Shown here piece by piece: positions 45,674 to 53,629 of a DNA stretch of 64,000 bases. The DNA comes from JBCCBV01 sp039033855. GTDB taxonomy: Bacteria > Planctomycetota > Phycisphaerae > Phycisphaerales > Phycisphaeraceae. Position 1 is the first letter of the stretch. Every line of letters begins with the position of its first letter. The translations under genes and the position numbers were made by a program. The stretch covers positions 19,696 through 83,695 of the forward strand of contig JBCCBV010000016.1 in assembly GCA_039033855.1 (NCBI GenBank). The letters are read 5' to 3'. Under the pieces are notes generated by a model. The model worked only from the letters and a program-made list of their open reading frames with translations, did not search any database and was not told the origin of the DNA.

Positions 45674-46222
45674 ATGAACGGTTCTTCGGACAACCTCTCG
45701 CCCCGCTGGAAGCGCCTGCGCGATTTCGTGTGGGATCACCCGGCGCAGCTCGACGACACGGCGTTGCTCGCCCGCTGCCAGCGGACGCCCGGCAAGTCGA
45801 CCGGTCCCGGCGGCACGCGGCGCGATTCGGTCCGCTCGGCGGTCAAGCTGGTCGACCGCCCCACCGGGCTTTCGGCCGGGGCGTCGGACCGGCGCGAGGC
45901 GACCGCCAACCTCAGCCTGGCCCTGCGCCGCCTGCGGTTCGAGCTCGCGCTCGGCGTGCGCACCCCCTGGCAGGCGCCCACCGACGGCTGGCGGGCCCGG
46001 GTGCGTAAGAAGCAGCTGGCTATCAACCCCCGTCACCCCGAGGCGCCGGCCCTGCTGGCCGAAGCGCTCGACGCCATCGCGGCCCGGGGCGAGGTCCGAT
46101 CCGCGGCCGAGGCCCTGAGCGTAAGCCCGACCCAACTGGTGCGCTTCCTGGCGAAAGAGCCGCGTGCGCTGGCTCAGGTCAACGCCCAGCGGGCCCAGCG
46201 CGGCCAGCGCCCGCTGCGTTAG
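45674..46222 (+). CDS. Release-factor-like domain protein lacking GGQ
   Basis: The protein has 182 residues. Residues 28-85 match the catalytic domain of class I release factors and ArfB: TGPGGTRRDSVRSAVKLVDR then PTGLSAGASDRREATANLSL. The hallmark Gly-Gly-Gln reads Gly-Gly-Thr (residues 46-48), so peptidyl-tRNA hydrolysis by the usual chemistry is not expected. The C-terminal half is helical and ends in a basic tail (RAQRGQRPLR), as in ribosome-rescue proteins. It may bind the ribosome in another role. ATG at 45674 is the last start before the domain. Confidence 0.8.
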   Translation: MNGSSDNLSPRWKRLRDFVWDHPAQLDDTALLARCQRTPGKSTGPGGTRRDSVRSAVKLVDRPTGLSAGASDRREATANLSLALRRLRFELALGVRTPWQAPTDGWRARVRKKQLAINPRHPEAPALLAEALDAIAARGEVRSAAEALSVSPTQLVRFLAKEPRALAQVNAQRAQRGQRPLR

Positions 46223-46231
46223 ACGCCGGCC

Positions 46232-46266
46232 GCCGGTTATCGGGCTGCGTGATACCCCTAACCGGC
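46232..46266. terminator. Hairpin between the release-factor-like and HD-GYP-like genes
   Basis: GCCGGTTA (46232-46239) pairs with TAACCGGC (46259-46266), extended by GGG with CCC. It begins 10 bases after the stop of the release-factor-like gene. No T tract follows. Confidence 0.45.
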
Positions 46267-46381
46267 ACAAACGCCGGGCACAGCGCCGTCGATAAAAGAC
46301 GCGCGAGGTTGCGCATGCAGACGCCCCCGCGGAGCGCCGACAACCCGAGTAGACCCGCGCTGTTTTCCGGGCCTTACCCGC

Positions 46382-47587
46382 ATGCTCCGAATCGACCTCC
46401 GAAACGCCACCGCCGGCATGAGTCTGGCCCTGCCCGTGCCCAACCCCAAGGCGCCGGACCAGGTCCTGCTGCGCGTCGGCTACAGCCTGACCGACGCCAT
46501 CCTGACCAAGCTCGAAGACCTCGAGATCAAAACCCTTTGGGTCGACTACCCGGCGTTCGACTACCTGCGCGAGTACATCGACCCCGAACAGGTCCGCACC
46601 CGGGGCGAGGTGCTGTCGCAAATCACCCAGGTCTTCGAGGCCTGCCAGGACAACAGCACCGCCAAGCTGGACTACCAGCAATACACCAAGACCATCGGCG
46701 GGCTGGTCGAGCAGATCATCTCGAACCCCAAGACGGCCGTGTTCTTGGGCGAGCTCGCCGGCGAGGCCAACACCGAGCTCATGCGCCACAGCTCGGCGGT
46801 CACCTACCTGTCGCTGCTGATCGGGCTACGGCTCGAGGGCTACATCGTCCGCCAACGCAAGCGCGTGGCGCCCGAGCGTGCCAAAGAAGTCACCAACCTG
46901 GGCGTCGGCGCCATGCTGCACGACCTGGGCTTGGCCATGCTCCCCGCCGACGCGTACCGCCGATATCAAGAGACCGGCGACGAGTCCGACCCCGAGTATC
47001 AAGAGCACCCGGCGGTGGGCTTCCGCGCGGTGCGCGGCAACGTCGGCCCGTCGGCCGCCACGGTCGTGCTCAACCACCATCAGCGGTACGACGGCACGGG
47101 CTTCGCCGGCAAAGGCCTGCCCGTGCTCGCGGGCGACTCGATCCACGTCTTCGCGCGCATCGTGGGCGCCGCCTCGACCTTCGACCGGATGAAGTTCCCG
47201 CTCGGGTTAGAAGAACGCCCGACGGTGTTCGTGCTCGGCGCGATGCTCAGCCAGCCGGCCGTGCAAAAGTTCGACCCGCAGGTGATGCGCGCGCTCATCG
47301 ACGTGACCCCGCCGTTCCCGCCCGGGTCGATCGTTCGGCTGTCGGACGGCCGCTGGGCCGTGGTCATCAACCACCAAACGGCCGAACCCTGCCGACCCAC
47401 CGTGCAAGAAATCCCGCCGCCCGAAACGCTGACCGACGGCGAGCCGGAACTCGGCGCGCTCATCGAACTCATCGACGCCGACCCCGCGCTGCGCATCGTC
47501 GAAGCCGACGGCGAACCGGTGGAAGAGTTCCTCTTCGACGGCCGGATCGTGCCCGGCAACGCCGCTCTGGCCGACGGCTGGGGCTGA
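46382..47587 (+). CDS. HD-GYP-like domain protein with altered signature
   Basis: The protein has 401 residues. Residues 1-75 resemble the N-terminal DUF3391-type module of HD-GYP proteins. Residues 125-275 contain the HD core: RHSSAVTYLSLLIG, GAMLHDLGLAML (H180-D181), EHPAVGFRAV and NHHQRYDGTGFAGKGLPVLA. The GYP signature reads GFA and the HDxGK lysine is leucine. The HHxxxDG part and later aspartate are kept, so metal binding is likely. Cleavage of c-di-GMP is uncertain; binding or an altered phosphohydrolase is possible. A c-di-GMP synthase lies at 17 kb. Confidence 0.85.
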   Translation: MLRIDLRNATAGMSLALPVPNPKAPDQVLLRVGYSLTDAILTKLEDLEIKTLWVDYPAFDYLREYIDPEQVRTRGEVLSQITQVFEACQDNSTAKLDYQQYTKTIGGLVEQIISNPKTAVFLGELAGEANTELMRHSSAVTYLSLLIGLRLEGYIVRQRKRVAPERAKEVTNLGVGAMLHDLGLAMLPADAYRRYQETGDESDPEYQEHPAVGFRAVRGNVGPSAATVVLNHHQRYDGTGFAGKGLPVLAGDSIHVFARIVGAASTFDRMKFPLGLEERPTVFVLGAMLSQPAVQKFDPQVMRALIDVTPPFPPGSIVRLSDGRWAVVINHQTAEPCRPTVQEIPPPETLTDGEPELGALIELIDADPALRIVEADGEPVEEFLFDGRIVPGNAALADGWG

Positions 47588-47607
47588 TGCGCCACGGCCA
47601 ACCGCGG

Positions 47608-49311
47608 TCAACTTGGCCGACGCCGAACGACCAACAAAACCGCGCCCCCAAGCAAGCCCAGTCCTGCTGGCTCCGGCACAACCCCGGGGGCCGACGCCGT
47701 GACGGCCGCGGTGGCAGACACCCCAAAGTTCTGGGCCAGCAGGTCGAAGTCGAGCAAGTCCACGGCGTCGTCTCCGTTGAAATCTCCTTCGCCAGGACCG
47801 TTGGGCACGCCGCTGCCGTTTCCGGGGGCGCCAAAGCGTTGGGCCAGCGCATCGAAATCGAGCAGGCCGACCGAACCGTCGCCATCCGCGTCGCCGGGCA
47901 ACCCGAGCGGAGTCGAGCCCGAGGTCACCACCACATCATCGAGATACACGGTCGCGCTGCGGTCCCCGTGCAGAAAGATCGCGTCGAGGGTGGTCAAGGG
48001 GCCGGTGATGACGCCGTCGCCATCGACCCACGCTTGCCATTGCGCGGGGTCGTCGATCTTCCACTGGTATAGCCGCCAGGCCCCGTCGGCGACCACGGGC
48101 GTAAGCGTGGACAGGTCGGCGCTGTCCGGATCGTCCAGCCCGATCTGCACCGACACGCCCTGGCTCTCCGTCTTGAGCCACAACCCGATCCAACCCTCGG
48201 CCGGCAACGGGGTGTTGTTCGACGGGAACCCGCCGCCCGCGGTATGCCGCAGCATCCACGCGGGCGCTTGGCTCTGCTTGGTGACTTCGATCTCTTGCGA
48301 GGCCGCGCCGGTGTGCGCTTCGGACACCACACGCTCGGCCGTGGCGGTGGCGATCCCCACGTTGCTGCCCGAGTAGAGGGGCGGATAGTCGAACGGCGCC
48401 TCGGCGGTCTCGAAGTTCGCGATCGACAGCGGGCCGCCCGGCTCGGGGTCCGTCTTCTCGACCGGAAGGTCGTCGAGCCATTCGCCCAGGTAGCGCAGGT
48501 GTTCGAGGTGCGCATCGGCGTCGGCGCCCGACGCGCCCCAGACCGAAAAGCCGCCGAGTTCGGCCTGGCGATAGAACGAAAGCGTGCCCAGGCCGTCCTG
48601 CTGGACCGCTTGGGGCGCCACGCCCACGTGCTGCATCAGGTCGTCGGCGGTCTCGGCCGTGTTGGCGTAGGTGAACGTCTGCACCTGGGAGTGCGAGACG
48701 ATCATGGTCTTGTCGCCGGTCGCCGCGGCCTGGGCAAAGGCGCGGAACGGCGCCATCTGCGACGCGCGCGGCGTGGGATCGGACGGGCCGTTGAACGAGG
48801 CGTAGAGGGAGTCGGCCAAGAGCACGCCGTCGATCCGATCGAAGTACGCCGGCTGCTTCAGAATCTCGCGCACGGCGCCGTAGCCGGCGCTAAACGAAGA
48901 AACCGATACCGCGTCCCAGTCAAGCGTCACGTCGAAGCCGGGCCGGGCCGCGAGTGTCGTCCTGGCGTTTTCCAGAATTGCGCCGAACAGGTCCGGGTCG
49001 CCAAACGGCCCGGAGTAGGCCGACGAAAACCCGCTGTAGGAAACGTTGACGATCGCCGCGTTCAGACCGGCATGCCCGGCGTTGCGGTGCACCGTGTCCG
49101 CCGAGCCGTGGAAGTGCACGAGCAGGTCCACCCGGCCGGCGTCAACCTCCAGCCCGTCGGGGATGAACAAGGTGTGCTGGGGCGCTGTATCGAGCGTGAC
49201 CGTCGTGCCCGACACCGGCGGCAGCGCCTGGGCTTGGGACCGGGCCGGCGTCGAAACGAGCCACGCCGGGCTGAGCAAGACCATCAAGCCAAGAAACGCG
49301 CGAAACCTCAT
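47608..49311 (-). CDS. Secreted esterase-like protein with dockerin-like repeats and PEP-CTERM tail
   Basis: The protein has 567 residues. The signal peptide ends near ARSQAQA (residue 28). Residues 40-260 resemble an alpha/beta-hydrolase: VDLLVHFHGSADTVHRNAGH, then VSVSSFSAGYGAVREIL with the nucleophile-type SFSAGYG, then DGVLLADSLYASF. Residues 295-460 form a beta-rich carbohydrate-binding-like domain. Two calcium-loop repeats follow (GDADGDGSVGLLDFDALAQR, DFNGDDAVDLLDFDLLAQNF), then the PEP-CTERM tail PEPAGLGLLGGAVLLVV and RRRPS. The repeats closely match those of the FGE-sulfatase protein 40 kb away. A TATCTT box lies 7 bases upstream of the ATG. Confidence 0.82.
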   Translation of the reverse strand: MRFRAFLGLMVLLSPAWLVSTPARSQAQALPPVSGTTVTLDTAPQHTLFIPDGLEVDAGRVDLLVHFHGSADTVHRNAGHAGLNAAIVNVSYSGFSSAYSGPFGDPDLFGAILENARTTLAARPGFDVTLDWDAVSVSSFSAGYGAVREILKQPAYFDRIDGVLLADSLYASFNGPSDPTPRASQMAPFRAFAQAAATGDKTMIVSHSQVQTFTYANTAETADDLMQHVGVAPQAVQQDGLGTLSFYRQAELGGFSVWGASGADADAHLEHLRYLGEWLDDLPVEKTDPEPGGPLSIANFETAEAPFDYPPLYSGSNVGIATATAERVVSEAHTGAASQEIEVTKQSQAPAWMLRHTAGGGFPSNNTPLPAEGWIGLWLKTESQGVSVQIGLDDPDSADLSTLTPVVADGAWRLYQWKIDDPAQWQAWVDGDGVITGPLTTLDAIFLHGDRSATVYLDDVVVTSGSTPLGLPGDADGDGSVGLLDFDALAQRFGAPGNGSGVPNGPGEGDFNGDDAVDLLDFDLLAQNFGVSATAAVTASAPGVVPEPAGLGLLGGAVLLVVRRRPS

Positions 49312-49318
49312 GGCTTCC

Positions 49319-49324
49319 AAGATA
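49319..49324 (-). promoter_or_regulatory. Putative -10 box TATCTT (leaderless esterase-like gene)
   Basis: TATCTT ends 7 bases before the ATG at 49309-49311. Confidence 0.4.
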
Positions 49325-49487
49325 CGGGCGAACTGCCCGAAGACGAAGGATTCCTCGGGCTGCAAGCCGCTACCACCGGCACACACCCTCCAAGGCCGAT
49401 CACGGCGCCCCCGGACAAGACCGAGGGCGATATCCGCCGTGTCGTAAAAAGCGCCTCGCAGACGCCGGCTCACAGCACCAGGCCCGC

Positions 49488-49493
49488 TACCCT
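49488..49493 (+). promoter_or_regulatory. Putative -10 box TACCCT (leaderless ftsY)
   Basis: TACCCT ends 8 bases before the ftsY ATG. Confidence 0.4.
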
Positions 49494-49501
49494 GCCCGCA
49501 C

Positions 49502-50437
49502 ATGGGCCTGTTCAAATCCGCGTTCAAGAAGCTCTCCGGAGCCATGGCCAAGACCCGCGAAGGGTCGGTGGCCACGGTCCGCTCGATCCTGGTGGGCAAG
49601 ACGCTGTCGCGCGAGCTGCTGGGCGAGCTCGAACGCGCCATGATCCAGGCCGACATCGGCGTGCGCACCGCCATCGAAATCCGCAAAGACCTCGAAGCCG
49701 CCTGGGAGCGCGGCGAGATCGAATCGGGCGACCAGGCGCTCGGCTTCCTGCAGGAACAACTGCGCGCGTACTACCCCGACGCCGAGCGCGCCATCCACTA
49801 CGCCGAGTCGGGCCCGACGGTCATCCTGGTGGCGGGCATCAACGGGGCGGGCAAGACCACCAGCATCGCCAAGGTGTGCAAGGCCCTGCGCGACGAGAAC
49901 AAGTCCGTCCTGCTCGCGGCGTGCGACACGTTCCGGGCCGCGGCGGTGGAGCAGCTCGAAGTCTGGAGCGAACGCCTGGGCGTAGAAGTCGTGAAGGGCC
50001 AGCAAGGCGGCGACCCCGCGGCCGTGGCGTTCGACGCGGCCGAGGCCGCGCTCGCACGGAGCGTGGACGTGCTGATCGTCGACACGGCCGGCCGGCTGCA
50101 CACGCAAGACCACTTGATGCGCCAGCTCACCAAGGTGCGCGACGTGCTGGGCAAGAAGATCCCCGGCGCCCCGCACGAGGTGCTGCTGGTCATCGACGCC
50201 ACCACCGGGCAGAACGGCGTGAACCAGGCCAAGGCGTTCACCGACGCCGTGGACGTCACCGGCGTGTTCCTGACCAAGCTCGACGGCTCGGCGCGGGGCG
50301 GCGTGGTGGTGGCGATCCGCGAAATGCTGGACCTGCCGGTGAAGTACGTCGGCACGGGCGAAACCCCCGACGACGTCGAGCCGTTCGACCCCGACCAGTT
50401 TGTCGAGGCGATGTTCTCCGAGCCGGCCACGGCGTAA
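49502..50437 (+). CDS. ftsY: Signal recognition particle receptor FtsY
   Basis: The protein has 311 residues. It is the SRP receptor GTPase that docks nascent chains at the membrane. The NG domain has VAGINGAGKTTSIAKV (P-loop), ACDTFRAAAVEQLEVW, VDVLIVDTAGRLHTQ (G3), TKLDGSARGGVVVAI (G4) and KYVGTGETPDDVEPFDPDQF. The long acidic A domain of E. coli FtsY is missing; the N-terminus is a short amphipathic helix (MGLFKSAFKKLSGAMAK), as in many Gram-positive and planctomycete forms. Confidence 0.96.
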   Translation: MGLFKSAFKKLSGAMAKTREGSVATVRSILVGKTLSRELLGELERAMIQADIGVRTAIEIRKDLEAAWERGEIESGDQALGFLQEQLRAYYPDAERAIHYAESGPTVILVAGINGAGKTTSIAKVCKALRDENKSVLLAACDTFRAAAVEQLEVWSERLGVEVVKGQQGGDPAAVAFDAAEAALARSVDVLIVDTAGRLHTQDHLMRQLTKVRDVLGKKIPGAPHEVLLVIDATTGQNGVNQAKAFTDAVDVTGVFLTKLDGSARGGVVVAIREMLDLPVKYVGTGETPDDVEPFDPDQFVEAMFSEPATA

Positions 50438-50464
50438 GCGTTTTTTTGCGCGAAGGGATCGGCC

Positions 50465-51046
50465 GTGACCAAGCCGCCGCACCAATTCACGGCGGAAGAC
50501 TGGGATCGGGCGGGGCTGCCGCAATTGCGGATGCGCCTGCCGGAGCACGCCAAGCCTGCGCCGGCGCCGTTGTTCGATGGCTATGCGCTGCGGGGCTTCT
50601 GCGACGGCGACGAACAAGCGTGGATCGACATCCTCAACCGGTGCGACTTCGGCGTGTGGGACCGCCAGCGCCTGGATGACATGCTGGCCGGCGCCCGGGC
50701 CCCGCTGCCGACCGAGTCCATCGTGTTCGCCACGCAAGACGACACGCCGGTAGGCGTGGCCAACGGCTTTTTGTACCCCGACCCGCAGGGCCAGCGTTGC
50801 GAGTTGGGCTGGGTGGGCGTTTTACCCGAGCACCGCGGTCGGCGGCTCGCGATGGCGATCTGTCGAGAAGTCGTGCGCTACGCGCAGGATGCGGGCCACA
50901 TCGAGGTGTTCCTGCTGACCGAAGACTTCCGGCTGGGCGCGATCCAGACGTATCTCCGGCTGGGTTTTCGAGAAGTCCTGCCAGCCGACGACGCAGTGGC
51001 GGCGCGGTGGCTCACCGTGCGCGACGTGCTGGGATGGCCGGCGTAA
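50465..51046 (+). CDS. GNAT-family acetyltransferase
   Basis: The protein has 193 residues. The GNAT core is LGWVGVLPEHRGRRLAMAIC (acetyl-CoA loop) followed by FLLTEDFRLGAIQTYLRLGF. This resembles mycothiol-synthase-like and ribosomal-protein acetyltransferases. The N-terminal 50 residues are a separate, less conserved segment (EDWDRAGLPQLRMRLPEHAK). GTG starts the gene 27 bases after ftsY. The seven Ts between them are not preceded by a stem, so the two are probably co-transcribed. Confidence 0.8.
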   Translation: MTKPPHQFTAEDWDRAGLPQLRMRLPEHAKPAPAPLFDGYALRGFCDGDEQAWIDILNRCDFGVWDRQRLDDMLAGARAPLPTESIVFATQDDTPVGVANGFLYPDPQGQRCELGWVGVLPEHRGRRLAMAICREVVRYAQDAGHIEVFLLTEDFRLGAIQTYLRLGFREVLPADDAVAARWLTVRDVLGWPA

Positions 51047-51049
51047 TTC

Positions 51050-51106
51050 AGCGGTCAGCCAGTAGCCAGAAGCGATCAGCCAGAAGCTAATGCGGCTTCA
51101 AGCCGC
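51050..51106. repeat. REP-like element with short direct and inverted repeats
   Basis: AGCGGTCAGCCAGTAGC and AGCGATCAGCCAGAAGC are near-identical direct repeats. They are followed by the palindrome GCGGCTT-C-AAGCCGC at 51092-51106. The element fills the gap between convergent genes. The 141-base gap is otherwise empty. Confidence 0.45.
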
Positions 51107-51187
51107 GGGGTCGCGCGCGCGGTTCAACGTCCAGCCAGGGCTATTGGGGGTGGACTCCCGGGGCTTCCGGGTGTGCTTCCGAAAGGC

Positions 51188-53329
51188 TCATCCACCGACG
51201 CGGAGGTTATCGATGTGCTCGGCCAGGTCGGCCTGGAGTTCGGACAGACGTTCGCGCAAGGTCATCTTTTCGGCCTGAAGCTGGCCGACTTCGGTCTCCT
51301 GGGCGGTCAGCTTTTCGACGTAGGTCTGGTACAGCGGGCTGTTGCGGTCGAGGCCGCGCATGTTCTCGCGGACCCGCTGCTGGTCGTAGTTGATCTGGCT
51401 GTAGACCTCATCAATCTTCGCGATGCGCTGCTGGACCTCGGACACGGCGCGTTTCCGGCTGGCCAGGTCTTCGAGCGCTGCGCGCACGTCCTGCGGGATC
51501 GCCGCGCCGCGCGACTGCGCCAGCAGCTGGTCGGGGTTCTGGTTCACCAGCGACAGGCCCTCCCACGCGATGCGGGTCTGGGTGACGGTGACCGAGCCCG
51601 AATCGTCTTTGGGGGCCGCGACCTCGAACCGGTAGAGCGTGTCGGTGGTCTCGACCGGGCCGTCCTGGCCGTCGGTGGCCTGGAGCTCGTACCCGGACAG
51701 CCGCGGGTGTTCGATGAGCACGGTGCGGTCGGCGCCGGCGTCGTTCTGAACGTCATAGGTCTGGGTGCGGACCTGACGCCGTTGCAAACGCAGCACGCCG
51801 CGCGAGATCGACCCGCCGACCAGCTCGCTGTTGCTCTTCTGGCTGGCGTCGACGCGGACTTCGAGGTCCAGGCCGTAGGAAAGCAGCCGGTCGTCGCCGG
51901 GGCCCATGAAGCCGACCTGCGCGTCGCCGGCGTAGGCCGCGGCGTCGAGCACCGTCACCGGGCCGCCCTGGAGCTTGAGGTCGGTGGTGTTGGTCAGCCG
52001 AACGCCCAGCATCGGGTGGCGCGGGTGCGACGCCGGGTTGAAGATGCTCAAGCGGTCGACCTCAACGGTCTGGTCGAGGATCGGCAGCATGGCCGACTTG
52101 CCGCGTTCCAAGGTCACCGGCTGGTCGATGAGGTAGCGGAACAGCTCGCCCAGGTCGGCGCCGGTCGCGGCGGCGTCGAGCGTGACGGCGACGTTGGAGG
52201 TCTCGAAACGGCGGCCCGAAATCGCGGCGCCCGCTTGCATCGGCGCGGCGGCGGGCATGGCCATGTCGGCGGACTCGGCGTAGAAGTTCTGGCGCCCGCT
52301 GGACGCACCACGGCGGAGCCTTACATCCGATTCGCGTGCGGGCTGCAGCCCGCTGCCTTCCGCATACCGCGCCGGCGCCAGCCCGGCGTAGAGCTCGTTC
52401 TGCACCTCGGGCCGGGCCAAAAACAACGGCGTGTACAGGTCTTGCACGAAGCTGACCGGCCGGCCGGACACCAGCGCCACCTCGATGTCGTCCCAGTCCG
52501 CATCCGTCGTGTTTTCGACGATGGCCCAGCCCTGGAGTTGCGGCTCGTCTTGCGTGAGGTCGAGCCGGTAGCTGGTCTTCCACACCGGGGTTTCGATGAG
52601 GTACGACACGCCCACGTCGCGCGGGTCGGGCTTGTCGGACGCAAAACGCACGTCGAGCGGCTGGGTGCGGGTGTCCGACGCCTCGGCCAGCGTGGCCAGG
52701 GCTTGCGATAGCTCGTCGCGCAGTTCCGGGTCGTTGGGCAGGACCGACGTGATGCTGCTCAGCGGGATGCGCTTGAGCTGGCCGTCGGTCATGAGCGTCA
52801 CCAGGTGTTCGGTGACCTGCGTGCGGGGCTCACCGACGATGCGGGTTTCGGTTTCGACGCCAACCACAACGCCGGACACCGGGCCGGGCGTGCTGAGCGT
52901 GACCGACCGCCCGCGGAGTTGTTCGATGATTTGCGCCAGCGTCGGGGCGCCGGACAGGTCGATGGCGAACGACCCGAGCTTGCGGTTCAGGGGCTCGCGC
53001 GTGGGGTAGCGCACGTCGACCCGGCCGGGGTCGTCGAACACGGTGAGCGACTTGAGCGCGTCGTTGAGCTGGGCTTCGGTCAGTTGCAGGCGGACGCGCC
53101 CGTCGCCGGTGACTTGGCCGTGGTGGATCAGGTGACCCACGCCCGAGCTGTAGAGCGTGATGCGGCGCAACGGCAGGTCGACGAGCGCCCGGTCCTGGCT
53201 GACCTCTTCCGCGGCGTCTTGCGCGAGCGCAGGCGCAGGGGCGACCGCAACGGGGCACAACGACAGCGCCAGGCCGGCCAGCAGGGCGCGGGTGGTGAGG
53301 CGGGCGAAGGGGCGGCGGGTGGGATGCAT
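51188..53329 (-). CDS. Secreted DUF4139 domain protein
   Basis: The protein has 713 residues. A signal peptide (LLAGLALSLCPVAVAPAPAL) ends near residue 37. The N-terminal domain begins LPLRRITLYSSGVGHLIHHG, as in DUF4139/mucoidy-inhibitor proteins. Middle segments IETPVWKTSYRLDLTQDEPQ and GWAIVENTTDADWDDIEVAL then VSGRPVSFV are diagnostic of DUF4139. A C-terminal coiled coil (KIDEVYSQINYDQQRVRENM and following) ends in HIDNLRVGG. Predicted location is periplasm or outer membrane. AAGGAGA lies before the ATG. It is divergent from lepB. Confidence 0.88.
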   Translation of the reverse strand: MHPTRRPFARLTTRALLAGLALSLCPVAVAPAPALAQDAAEEVSQDRALVDLPLRRITLYSSGVGHLIHHGQVTGDGRVRLQLTEAQLNDALKSLTVFDDPGRVDVRYPTREPLNRKLGSFAIDLSGAPTLAQIIEQLRGRSVTLSTPGPVSGVVVGVETETRIVGEPRTQVTEHLVTLMTDGQLKRIPLSSITSVLPNDPELRDELSQALATLAEASDTRTQPLDVRFASDKPDPRDVGVSYLIETPVWKTSYRLDLTQDEPQLQGWAIVENTTDADWDDIEVALVSGRPVSFVQDLYTPLFLARPEVQNELYAGLAPARYAEGSGLQPARESDVRLRRGASSGRQNFYAESADMAMPAAAPMQAGAAISGRRFETSNVAVTLDAAATGADLGELFRYLIDQPVTLERGKSAMLPILDQTVEVDRLSIFNPASHPRHPMLGVRLTNTTDLKLQGGPVTVLDAAAYAGDAQVGFMGPGDDRLLSYGLDLEVRVDASQKSNSELVGGSISRGVLRLQRRQVRTQTYDVQNDAGADRTVLIEHPRLSGYELQATDGQDGPVETTDTLYRFEVAAPKDDSGSVTVTQTRIAWEGLSLVNQNPDQLLAQSRGAAIPQDVRAALEDLASRKRAVSEVQQRIAKIDEVYSQINYDQQRVRENMRGLDRNSPLYQTYVEKLTAQETEVGQLQAEKMTLRERLSELQADLAEHIDNLRVGG

Positions 53330-53629
53330 GGCGGGTCTCCTTGCGGGGCGGTTCGAGCGCCGGGTCGGTCGATTGGTCGATCGGCGGGGCGCGGGCGGGG
53401 AGCGATCTGCGCATTAGAGCACCCGGCCGGGCTGCGGTTCCATCGCGGGCTCGAAAACGCCGACAACCCCCGTGGCGGGCGCCGTATCGGCTAGGCTGGT
53501 CCGCCGCGCTGCCCCCCCCCGGAACTCGCCCGGAACTCGCCCGGAACGCCCTCGGAACGACCGAGGATACGCCGGAACAGGCCGGGGCCACCCGCAAGCC
53601 GCTCGGAAGCCTTCCCGGAAGCCTCGCCC
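53330..53629. other. Divergent intergenic region of DUF4139 gene and lepB
   Basis: This 300-base gap has no supported gene. It holds a run of nine Cs (53512-53520) followed directly by GGAACTCGCCC in two full tandem copies plus a partial third. GGAACG/GGAACA motifs continue toward lepB. No convincing promoter hexamers were found on either strand, although both flanking genes must start here. Confidence 0.6.
53512..53550. repeat. C9 tract plus tandem 11-bp repeats
   Basis: A nine-C tract is followed by GGAACTCGCCC twice and a truncated third copy. It lies 80 bases before the lepB start and is non-coding. Confidence 0.6.

Noticed and set aside
50444..50450. Seven-T run after ftsY as an intrinsic terminator
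   Set aside because: No stable stem precedes it, and the next GNAT gene begins within a few bases on the same strand.
48244..50679. Plus-strand frame of about 810 codons over the esterase-like and ftsY genes
   Set aside because: It is antisense to the first gene and out of phase with the second; its composition is Arg/Gly/Ala-rich nonsense.
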